Translations under genes and position numbers: made by a program | Notes under the pieces: model-generated | Databases searched by the model: none | Told to the model about the DNA's origin: nothing | What the model saw: only the letters and a program-made list of their open reading frames with translations | Source of the DNA: Edaphochlamys debaryana | Taxonomy: Eukaryota > Chlorophyta > Chlorophyceae > Chlamydomonadales | Assembly (NCBI GenBank): GCA_016858145.1 | Contig: JAEHOE010000036.1 | Coordinates: 682,001-746,000 of the forward strand | Direction: 5' to 3' | Length of the DNA stretch: 64,000 nt | Part shown: piece after piece, positions 55,901 through 64,000 of the stretch | Numbering within the stretch: the first letter of the stretch is position 1 | Layout of the letters: every line of letters starts with the position of its first letter

Positions 55901-57373
55901 TCGCTCTGCTTCATCGGCCCCGCGTTCGTCAAGACGGTGGGTCCCCGCGGGGCAAGCTGAAGCGGCGACGCAGGGCGGGGTGAGCGAGGCCAGAGTGGCA
56001 GGAAGCGGATGCACGTGGGCAGGGGCAGGGCTCAGGTGGCAAAGCAGTGCAGCGGAGTCCAGGGCTTAGAGCGCGTCCCTCGCTGCGTCCCGCTTCCCTT
56101 CCTCGGCTGCAGGTTCTCAACGCCACCGGCTTCGAGTGGATCAACGAGGGCAAGACCGAGCAGCTGCCCAAGTGGGGCTACATCGCCGACACACCCGGGG
56201 CGGAGATCAACTTCCTCATCAGCACCAACACCACGGGAGCGGCCAAGGGGCCCGAGGTGGGGCGGGCAGCAATGCATGCGGGGCGCTGAGTGATCCTTGG
56301 GCAGCCGGTCGGCTAGCTGTTCTGTCCGCTGGTTTCGCCTGGCAAGACTGATAAGCACGTGTGTCCATGGCCTTCCCGCTTCAGGTGGTGGTCGAAATCG
56401 GCTTCCTGTAAGTGCGGGCTCAACCTGTCTGGCCCAGCTGCTGTGCATCGTGCTTTGGGGAGAGCATTGCGCACTAGGCCTTGTGCAGCTGCCGTCCTCA
56501 CTTGTCTCTACCGCTCCCGTAGCGCCAAGGCCCTGCCCCCCTGGGATACGCCGCCGCCCGGTCCGCGCTCCCTCCGTTCGCCGCCCTGCCTTGCCCCCCT
56601 CGGTCCCCTCCCGTCCCTCCCCTTCTCAACCCTCCGCTGCCCCTCCCTCCCCCTCCACCCCTCCCCCCTCCCCAGGCGCTCCTACGAGACCATGGGCAAG
56701 TTCGCGGTGCAGTGCTCCGAGGGCTGCGCCTGCCGCCCCTTCTTCGTGGACGGCATCCACGACCAGCACACCAGCCAGACCTTCCTGCACTCCTTCCGAG
56801 TGTCGCAGGCCGACCGCTGCGTCATCAGCGTCAAGGTGCTCTCGGTGAGCCGCTGGGAGGGGCAGGAGGCAAGGCGGAGGAGCAGGAGGAGGAAGAGCGG
56901 GGGCTGGCGCCTGGGCAGTGGGCAGGGAAGAACGCGGCGGGCGAGGGCGCAGCTCGCAGTTCCCTCTGCGTTCCCTTTACCCTCCTTGCCTGGTTAGCGG
57001 GCCGAGTGGCTCCTCGGCTCCAACTTCCGTCCCCTCCCCTCCCCTCGCACCATATCCCGCGCCCTCTTGCCACCCCACCCCCTCCCAGGCCACGTCCAGC
57101 GGCAAGCACAAGGTCAAGCTGACGGGGCTCATGGTGACGGAGGATCCCGACAACCAGGGATTCAACAACTGGGCGGCCTGGGACTGGGTGTCGCTGGCCT
57201 CCGCCAAGGACCCCAACGGTGTCTTCTCCATCTCCAACATTGCGAGGAGGTCAATGATGGAGATCTTGCGCCAGGATCGCGAGGCGCTACGGCAGCGGTA
57301 CAAGGCGCTGTACGGCGTGGACGTGTTCGGCACGTGGGCGTACGGGAGAGCGGAGGAGGGGAGGAAGGTGTAG
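52994..57373 (+). CDS. Diverged SGNH-hydrolase-like paralog, copy C
   Basis: Twelve exons: 52994-53449, 53698-54039, 54139-54315, 54661-54700, 54853-54938, 55317-55353, 55483-55547, 55805-55936, 56113-56256, 56385-56407, 56676-56844 and 57089-57373, giving 651 residues. It is paralogous to copies A and B over its whole length, with an N-terminal region about 80 residues longer that includes an acidic stretch (DDYDDSEERDGEEGD). A hydrophobic segment (GLLLALGLIPLGLG) resembles the leader of A and B. Ser185 (GVIGASIAAGQG) and the DxxH pair (FYFDIVHPDG, Asp374/His377) are kept. The block III Asn is replaced by Ser254 (EYAVSDEE), which may change activity. Exon 2 here equals exons 2 plus 3 of A and B, so one intron differs. 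The 23-nt microexon is kept. The ATG at 52994 is the first in frame, but the N-terminus is the least certain part. Confidence 0.78.
55039..55303. repeat. Tandem duplication inside a copy C intron
   Basis: Two units of about 112-132 bp (55039-55150 and 55172-55303) each begin AACGGCATCACGTGATCTGG, with the palindrome ATCACGTGAT, and end GCACGTGG. They are confined to the intron between exons 5 and 6 of SGNH copy C and are absent from copies A and B. Confidence 0.8.
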
Positions 57374-57996
57374 AGGGTTGGGCGGGAATGAGCGGAGAAT
57401 GTGGATAGGGGTTGAGGTGGGTTGTTAGCGAGGGCAGGGCAAAGCCAGGGGCAGGCAGAGCGGGATCAGGCAGTGGCGGCAAGCGCGGTGTGGTGAGCAG
57501 ATGTGGGCGGCGTTACAAGCGGGGCAGAGAGTGTTAAGGGCATGGGGCAGGATGGCCCTGCCATTACCAGCGTATGCACTGCAGAACTAAGCCCGGAAGC
57601 GGGTGCGAAGCCAGGTGTGCTGTGGTGAGGCGGGGTGCAGTCCCCCTGAATGAGCGATGGTGAAAGCACTGAGACACGGGAGTTGAGTAACTTTGTCTGT
57701 CAGAGTGAGGACTGACGTGCTTTGTGAGCTGAAAGGATGAGCGGGAGCAGGCCTGGCGCACGCTGCAGGCGAGGCTGGCGGGTGAAGCGTGTGTGTATTG
57801 CAGCAACCCCGCATCCGTCACCCCTTTCCACCCGTGAGCCGGCTGCTCCGTCACAGTAGTCTCAATATTGCTTCTTCATAGCGTACCCCTCTCTCGCGCG
57901 GGCTGTCCTCTGCTACCGCCCCCATACACATTAATCGTTGCAAGGGCCTTCAGCACTGAACGATCTGGGCTGAGCCAGCACACCGTTCTTCCAGCT
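57374..57996. other. Intergenic region
   Basis: 3' flank of SGNH copy C and 5' flank of the SET-domain gene. No gene, RNA or clear TGTAA signal was found. Confidence 0.5.
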
Positions 57997-60824
57997 ATGC
58001 AGTGTCAAAGACTAGATGGGCCGCGCGCGCGCGTGGTATCGCGCTCGGCCCGGGGTGGCTGCAAGCATCGCGTCGTCGCCTCGCTGGCGACGCCTCCCGC
58101 ACCTGCCGCCGCTCGCCCCGCGCAATCTTCGGCGCAATCTTTTTCGTCTGACAAAGGCTCTGGGCGCGCGGTCGTGCTCGGGCTTACGGACTGGGCGCTC
58201 CGGCACAAGCTCAACTTCGCGGGCGTGCGGCCTGATACCCGCAACGGCGCGCGCGGCATCTACGCGACGACTACTCTGACGCCTGGGGACCTCGTAGTAT
58301 CGACCCCGCTCTCGGCGTGCTTCTCCGTCACCCCGGGGTATGTGCCCGCACATACGTGCTCACTGCAATCATGTGCCCTCCCTCGCCCTAACAACCCTCC
58401 GCCCCGCCCCCAACCAGGGAGCAGTGCCCCTTTCCGGACTTCCTTCCTCAGGTGGGCTGCGACGGCTTGCAACTCCCGCCAGCACACAGGCTCCCTGCCT
58501 CTTTCCCCCTGCACAGCGGCCATGCCCGTCCGCCTCCCCAACAGCGCTCATGCCGCCGCCTCTTCGCAGGACGTGTGGGCCTCCCTGCCCTGGTACGCCC
58601 AGCTGGCCTGCAAGCTGCTGCACGAGCGCGCCCTGGGCCGGGGCTCGCGCTGGGCCGACTACCTGCCCGCCCTGCCCGTGCTGGGGTCGGCGGGGGTGGA
58701 CCTGCCCGCCACCTGGCCGGCGGCCCACGTGGCCGCCCTGCAGTACCCCCACCTGGAGGCCAAGGCAGGGCAGGGGTGGGGGAGTTATAGGGGGAGCCCA
58801 GGGGTGGGGGGTAAAGGGCAACCCAAGAAGGGGGTGGGGGTATCTGGGGGATGCGCACTGAGCGCGCCATGGGGTTCCTCGCACAGCCCTGGGCAACGGT
58901 GGAGGGGGCTCAGGGGCGGTGCTGAGGGGGGGATCTCACGTAGCCCTGACTGCGGTGCCTGTGAGGCGGTTGCCCGGCGCGTGCGGCGAGGGCAAGTCAG
59001 ACTCATCCGCTGATTCCCCGCCCCGGGCCGGCCCGTTATCCGCAGGTCCTTGACGAGCAGAAGGAGTGGGCTCGGCTGTACGAGCGCCTGGCTCCCTCCC
59101 TGTCGCGGCGCAGGCTCTCCCGCGAGGACCTGCACTGGGCGCTGTCGTGCGTGCGCAGCCGCACCTTCGAGGCCCCGCACTTCCCCACCTCGTCCACGCT
59201 CAAGAAGGCCGCGGGCGCTGCGGCGGCCGTGGCCGCTGCCGCCCTGACGGCGGCGGTGACTGGCGGCAAGGCCGGGCTGCTGGCGCTGCTGCCGGCGGCG
59301 GCGGCGGGCGTGGCCGTGCCCATGGCCTGGCAGGCGGCCGAGGCCAAGGCGGCGGCGGAGGCGGGGGCGGGCGTCATGTACGCGGTGGTGCCCCTCATCG
59401 ACTTCTTCAACCATTCCTCGGCGTCGCAGGTGGGGCGTGTGGGTTGGGGCTGGGGCGTGCACGGCAGTCCTGCTGCCACCCAGATGCTGCACACACACCC
59501 TGACCGCCTGCAATCCCTGCATGGTAGCCCGTCCGTCTGTGGCCCTTACGCTACCCCCGCTCTCATCGCCAACCCCTCCCACGAACGTGGCATCCCCGCA
59601 CCCCCCACAGAGCGAGTGCATGTTCGTGCCAGGGCGCTCGGAGTTCCGGGTGGCCGCGGGCGAGCGGGTCACGGGCGGGCAGCAGGTGCTCATCTCGTAC
59701 GGCAGCCAGTCCAACGACGCGCTGCTGCAGCGGTACGGCTTCGTGGAGGCGGCCGGCAACCCACATGACCGGTGCGTGCGCGGATTGCTGCGGACGAGGG
59801 GAGCAGAAGCATCGCACAGGGCGCTGCGCACCAGCACATCCGCTTTGCGGTTGACCGGGTTGCATTGAGCGCATGGTGCTTTCAGCGATCTCGCAAGGAT
59901 GTTGGTGCGGTACCTCCCCCTCCGTCCAGGTTCGTGCTGTGCGATGTGGCCCGGCTGCTGGCCCGCGCAGAGGAGCGGGCGGGCGGTGCCGTGGGCGAGG
60001 CGCTCCAAGCGGCGGCCCGGCCCGCACTGGCCTCCCTGGACGAGGTAAGCCGGGCTGCGGCTGCTGGTGGCGACGGGCCCCCTCGGACCCGAGGTCGCTG
60101 TCCTCCGGGCGGCACTGCACGCTAAGCCCCGGGGCCCCGTGTCTCCCGCCCTCACCGCCTCACAACCCCCGCCCTTTCGTACCTGGCCTGACCACTCACG
60201 CCGGCGTCACTCCCCCGACCGCTCCCCTCCCTTCCCCTGAATTCCCTCCCTCCTCGCCGCCAGGTCCCCGTCACGCCCCGCGGCGTCGCCGACCCCGCCA
60301 CCGCCCAGGCGCTGGCGGCCCTTGCCTCCAAGCTGGGCCGCAGCCCTGACGCGCTGCTGGCGGCGGCCTGCCGCGAGGCCCTGGCGGAGGCGCCCAGCAG
60401 CCTGCAGCAGGACGAGGAGGCGCTGGCGCAGCTGGGCGCGTGGGAGGCGGCGGAGGCGGCCGCCGCTGAGGCCGCCGCCAAGGCTGTGGCGGAGACCGCA
60501 AAGAAGGCGGCGGAGGTGAAGCGGGAGGTGGACGCGGCGACGAGGGCGCGGGACTTCGGGCGGGCGTTCGGGGCGGAGGTCGCGGCGGCAGAGGCGGTGG
60601 CGTCGGGGACGGAGGCGGCGCCGGCGGCGGCGGCAGCGACGGAGGACGCTGGGGAGGCCGGGGCGCAGGCCGAGGCTGAGGCTGAGGCAGCGCCGGAGCC
60701 GGAGCCGGAGCCGGTGCTGCCCCCGGCGGAGCTCCAGGCGTTTGGCGGCGACGTGCTGAGGTTGCGGACGGTGCTGGCGTTCAGGATTGCCAAGAAGCGG
60801 GTGCTGGCGGCGCTTGCGCGGTAA
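57997..60824 (+). CDS. SET-domain protein methyltransferase (Rubisco LSMT-like), plastid
   Basis: Seven exons: 57997-58337, 58418-58451, 58570-58764, 59046-59429, 59611-59771, 59930-60044 and 60264-60824, giving 596 residues. A basic, Ala/Ser-rich N-terminus suggests a plastid transit peptide. The SET fold follows: GARGIYATTTLTPGDLVV, then LIDFFNHSSAS (Asn312-His313, which contact S-adenosylmethionine in the family) and VLISYGSQSNDALLQRYGFV with Tyr348. Relatives methylate lysines of Rubisco or fructose-bisphosphate aldolase. The SET domain is interrupted by about 50 Ala-rich, hydrophobic residues (about 240-300). The C-terminal region has the helical, Ala/Glu-rich character of a Rubisco-LSMT substrate-binding domain, with a long acidic repeat. 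Intron 3 starts with GC (AAG followed by GCAGGG); no GT donor nearby keeps frame. Confidence 0.85.
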
Positions 60825-61900
60825 TCGCACCAAAGGAAAGGCTGGGTGATTTGAGGGACCGGAAGGTCGGTGCGAAAGCGACAGAGCGGAGGGAGATCTC
60901 TCCTCACACTGGGCAGTGGGCAGGTGGTGGCCTAGTCAGTTGATGCGGCGCCGCAGGCAGCAGTGGGGCTTCGCAGGCCGGTATGAGGTAGCCCAACATC
61001 TAGGAAGCGGACCGGCGTGGCCCCGTGGTGCAGTGATGAGTGATCTCCCTCAGAGGCTCAGACTTTGACTCTGCGAGAGCCTAGCTGGAGGCTGTCTGCT
61101 GGCTGTCTGCTGACGTGGTCTGGTTTACGCGCCGCAATATGTGGGCACACAGCCGCACATTAAGGTGCGACCGTTGAGCCCCGTACGGTATCCAACTCGC
61201 TCCAGAAACCCAACCCAACCCAACTGCACATGCGGTATACTGGCATGGGTCCTCGAGTCGAGCCCCTTCGCAGTCACGTCTCTGAGTAATTCAGAACAGA
61301 CTGTCTTCCGACTTACACTCTGACCGTGCGGCCAGAATCCCAGCAGTCAGCGGCCACCATGCATGCCGCTCAGCTATACGACCCTACCCTGCCCTTCCTC
61401 CGTGCCTCGTCCAGGCCCTCCACGCACTGCTTGGGCGCCCTACCACTCCCAGTTGCTGCACAACCTCGGCCCGAACGCCGCTGATGCCGACCCATATCGC
61501 AAAGCCACAAGGCTCAGCGGGTTGCGCGCGGCCCCGAGCGCCCCAAAACCGGACATGTCCATGTCCATCGCCCGGACCGGCGTGCCAACAAACCCGCCCC
61601 GCCCCCTCTGCGACCGCCAGGCTGCTCCCATCGCTCCTTGACCAGCGCCAGCGCCCGCAGCTCCAAGCGCCAGAGCTCCAAGCGCGACACGCCAGTGTGG
61701 GCGCCGCTCGCACCACCGGCCTCGTGCCAACAGCCGAGCCGCTCGCTCGGCTCCACCCGAGCGTGCACATCCTGGCTCCGCCAGCTCCGATCAGTCCTTG
61801 TCTACCCTAGTCATATGTCCAGCGGGTGGATAGCGGCCGAGGGCGCGCGAGCGCCGAAGGCCACATCCCCACCACGAAATGCCTTGGGCGCAAAGCGCCT
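60825..61900. other. Convergent intergenic region
   Basis: 3' flanks of the SET gene and of S21. It holds a tRNA-like fragment at 61019-61073 and a minus-strand TGTAA (61313-61317), about 585 nt past the S21 stop. No protein-coding gene is supported. Confidence 0.5.
61019..61073 (+). other. tRNA-Gln(UUG)-like 5' half, probably a relic
   Basis: It starts GGCCCCGTGGTGCAGTGATG, like the acceptor strand and A box of eukaryotic tRNA-Gln. It has an anticodon-like stem CAGA/TCTG with the loop CTTTGAC (UUG anticodon). The D region is enlarged, and no T-arm or matching 3' acceptor strand follows, so it is unlikely to be a working tRNA. Confidence 0.35.
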
Positions 61901-62467
61901 TCAAGGCATGTAGCCGCCCTGCCAGGTGCCGGTGTTCCCGAAAGAGCTGTTGCCGCCAGCAGCGTAGTTGCCGGTCCAGCGGGTGGTGCCATAGGACCCG
62001 GCATCGTAGGCGCCGGCGGCAGTGCCGAACGCGTTGAAGATGTCGTCCGCGCCAGACGCCAGGCCATCGTAAGCGCCATCGGGGTCCTCCTCGTCGCGGG
62101 CCTGGTAGAAGTCCTCGAATGGCCCAGCGACCACCTCGGTCGGGTAGAGCTCAGCGAAGGACGGCTCCACAATACCCGCCTTGCGCATCTCCACGCGCTC
62201 ACGGAAGCGGCGCTTGTACTCCTCGATCTTGGTCTCCTTGACCTTACGAGCGCGGAGCTTCTCCACCACGCGGCTCTGCATGACGAGCTTCATGTAGCGG
62301 CGCACAGCCACATCCTCAGGCTCGTCCTCGCCGACCTCCACCTCAACCATGTAGCTGTCCTTCTTGCGGGCCTGGGCAACCACGGCGCTGCGGGGGGCCA
62401 CGGTGGGGCGCACCGACCCAAAAGCCTTGCCGGCCAGAGCCTGGCGCTGGAGCAGAGTGGTCTGCAT
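61901..62467 (-). CDS. PRPS21: Plastid ribosomal protein bS21c
   Basis: A single uninterrupted reading frame of 188 residues on the minus strand, unusual in this intron-rich window. The first 32 or so residues ([15 protein letters not shown] start) look like a plastid transit peptide. The core, [36 protein letters not shown] and [20 protein letters not shown], is ribosomal protein S21 of the small subunit, near the mRNA exit site in bacteria. A C-terminal extension of about 90 residues, rich in Asp/Glu then Gly, Tyr and Asn ([20 protein letters not shown]), goes beyond bacterial S21; algal plastid ribosomal proteins often carry such additions. The start is the ATG that begins the transit peptide; the frame stays open further upstream. 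Confidence 0.9.
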   Translation of the reverse strand: MQTTLLQRQALAGKAFGSVRPTVAPRSAVVAQARKKDSYMVEVEVGEDEPEDVAVRRYMKLVMQSRVVEKLRARKVKETKIEEYKRRFRERVEMRKAGIVEPSFAELYPTEVVAGPFEDFYQARDEEDPDGAYDGLASGADDIFNAFGTAAGAYDAGSYGTTRWTGNYAAGGNSSFGNTGTWQGGYMP

Positions 62468-63127
62468 GGTGTGGCCGGTCTCTAATTGAGTAGCACGGCC
62501 TAGGTGGTGTGGAGACAAGAGTGGGCAGCGGTGTCCGCGAGCGACAGGTCGCTGGGGCATGGTCCTCATGCCGCCCGGCCACAAAGGAGTCTGTCCGCGC
62601 TGCGCCCCCGCATCGTCCCCCTTGCAAAACCCAACACATAGGTCTCAATCTCAAGTTACTAGCGCGTGAACAAGAAGTGCGAGTAGCGCAAGCGTCGGAG
62701 TCCGCGACGACGGCAACGACGGTGATGCCTCCATATACTTCATAAGCATACCGCACTATGCTTTGTAGGCGCTGATGTAGGGCAGCCGAGTTGCATATAG
62801 GATGGATGAGCCGCTTCCGACGTCACTTGACGGAGCCTGAGACTATACCTGAGGAGCAATGGGCAAAGCGTTTCCCACGCGGTAGGTCCAACAGGTTGCT
62901 CTGCGTGCGCGTGCTGCTGAAGTCAAAGACGGTCAAACCGTTTGGGTCAACCTAGGCACGCACGCACCACTCCCTGGGAATAGTCGACCCGGCAAGCAGT
63001 GCTTTGCTCGGGGCTTGACAATCTTACGCGTCCTTTAGCATGCAACCTGTACCTCGGGGCTTGTTGGGGCGGGGGTGGCGGGCTTACGCGAGGGGGCTTT
63101 CTAGGGGGTGAGGGGCACGCCGGGCAG
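62468..63127. other. Intergenic or 5' region of right-edge gene
   Basis: Upstream region of S21 (minus) and probably of the right-edge gene (plus). A TATAT motif at about 62732-62737 lies some 265 nt before the S21 start. Earlier exons of the right-edge gene may lie here, but I could not place them. Confidence 0.4.
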
Positions 63128-64000
63128 GCCGAGCGGTACCCTGATGAAGTTGACTGCGAATTCGCTGGCGGCCTCTTGTGGCAGATCATTGTCGTGATAG
63201 GCAGCGACCTACTCTGACTGGGACCGCAGCCTGCCTGCTAGCGTTGACTCCGCAAGTCTGCACGTCCAAGCCCGGACCGCCGCCACCCCCCTCCACCTCA
63301 CCTTTCCTGTCGCAGGTCCAGACCCGGCTGGCACTACTACCCGGTATGGGGGGGAGAGGCGGGGAGGGGAGGGGACAGCGGGAGCTGACCCGTGAGCTGT
63401 GCGCGTCGAGCCCATCGCCTCGCTCGCTGCGAAGTCCTAAGGTGCCTTCATGAGAGCCCCCGCTCGCATTTAAGAGCCCCGCGTCTCCACGCTTCTCCAC
63501 AACCAGGTATGGGCCACATGCCTAATGGTTATGACCATCATCTTCATGTGCATCTGGTGCGTGGCTGACTAGTAGTACCGGAAACGAACAGCCCCGTAGG
63601 AGGAGTGTGCGGGTCCGGCGCGTGTGAGGCGGCAAAGCTCACGCTCTTCCTGCGTCTGCAGGATCCACTACACGGAGGGCATGATCAATGGAATCATGGC
63701 GGCGCTGGAAGTGCTGGGGGACACGCAGGCCGACCAGCAGGTGCTGCTCTCGCAGTCCGTCGTGGCGGTGAGCTGCGGGGCGCCAGGGGCGTGCCGCTGG
63801 GAGCCGGGTGCTGCAGGATGTCCATGCAGTAGGGCACAGGGCTGGGCATCCAGGAGAGGCCATCGCAGGAGGAGGGACGCCGTCAGAGAGCCACAGTCAG
63901 GGAAACCCAAGGCGGTGCCAAAAGGGCCCCATGCTCCGCGAATGGCGGCTCAAGGTTTCAGCGCATCAAGGGCAGATGTGACCTCTGCGCTCGTTCCCGC
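63128..64000 (+). CDS. Partial membrane protein of unknown family, cut by the window end
   Basis: I do not recognise the family. Four candidate exons join in phase: 63128-63177 (least certain), 63316-63343, 63507-63556 and 63662-63767, followed by a good GTGAGC donor, so the gene continues beyond the window or in the last 230 bases. The product contains SRPGWHYYP, then a hydrophobic, Met-rich segment VWATCLMVMTIIFMCIW (a likely transmembrane helix), then IHYTEGMINGIMAALEVLG and ADQQVLLSQSVVA. The acceptors are CGCAG, ACCAG and CTGCAG. Other frames of these exons give low-complexity peptides, which supports the frame chosen. The first exons and the start are not identified. Confidence 0.45.

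Noticed and set aside
61019..61073. Functional tRNA-Gln gene
   Set aside because: No T-arm and no 3' acceptor strand complementary to GGCCCCG.
61384..61770. 128-residue minus-strand frame downstream of S21
   Set aside because: Low-complexity, no domain, and positioned in the S21 3' flank.
62467..62584. Longer S21 start upstream of the ATG at 62467
   Set aside because: The frame is open, but the upstream residues (Pro/Arg/His-rich) do not resemble a transit peptide start, whereas MQTTLLQRQ does.

Overview
The window is nuclear DNA of a GC-rich green alga, most likely a chlorophycean. Nearly every gene is split by many short GT-AG introns with G-rich 5' ends and C-rich 3' ends. TGTAA motifs, the usual green-algal polyadenylation signal, lie downstream of many genes. 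Two products carry plastid targeting sequences for plastid proteins (a lumenal DUF4399 protein and ribosomal protein S21), and a phytyl-ester-synthase-type enzyme and a Rubisco-methyltransferase-type SET protein are also present. All exon maps were built by hand from splice consensus, reading phase and protein family knowledge; every intron phase in the multi-exon models was checked arithmetically.

Left third (1-28 kb): a U-box E3 ligase (+), a 79-residue C2H2 zinc-finger protein (-), a thylakoid-lumen DUF4399 protein (-), the alpha subunit of protein farnesyl/geranylgeranyltransferase (-), a 53-residue unknown protein (-), a mitochondrial carrier (+), a large phytyl-ester-synthase/DGAT-like protein (+) and, convergent with it, a Golgi-type alpha-mannosyltransferase (-).

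Middle (28-37 kb): SBDS, the ribosome maturation factor (-), head to head with the DNA polymerase alpha B subunit (+) across about 390 bp.

Right half (37-64 kb): a region of secretory-pathway genes, with two recent tandem copies of an SGNH-hydrolase-like protein, a GT90/CAP10-type glycosyltransferase, a repeat-rich stretch of about 3 kb, and a third, diverged SGNH paralog. All run on the + strand. This looks like a local cluster for modifying extracellular glycans (inference). It is followed by a plastid-type SET-domain methyltransferase (+), plastid ribosomal protein S21 (-) and the first recognisable exons of a membrane protein cut by the window edge (+).

The most interesting signals are the SGNH-GT90 cluster with its mosaic paralogs, one paralog with a lost splice acceptor and another with a changed catalytic-block residue; a large inverted array of a minisatellite; a duplicated 0.5 kb element carrying a conserved cysteine-rich reading frame; several GC-AG introns and one apparent GA-AG intron; and introns whose two ends are complementary G and C tracts.
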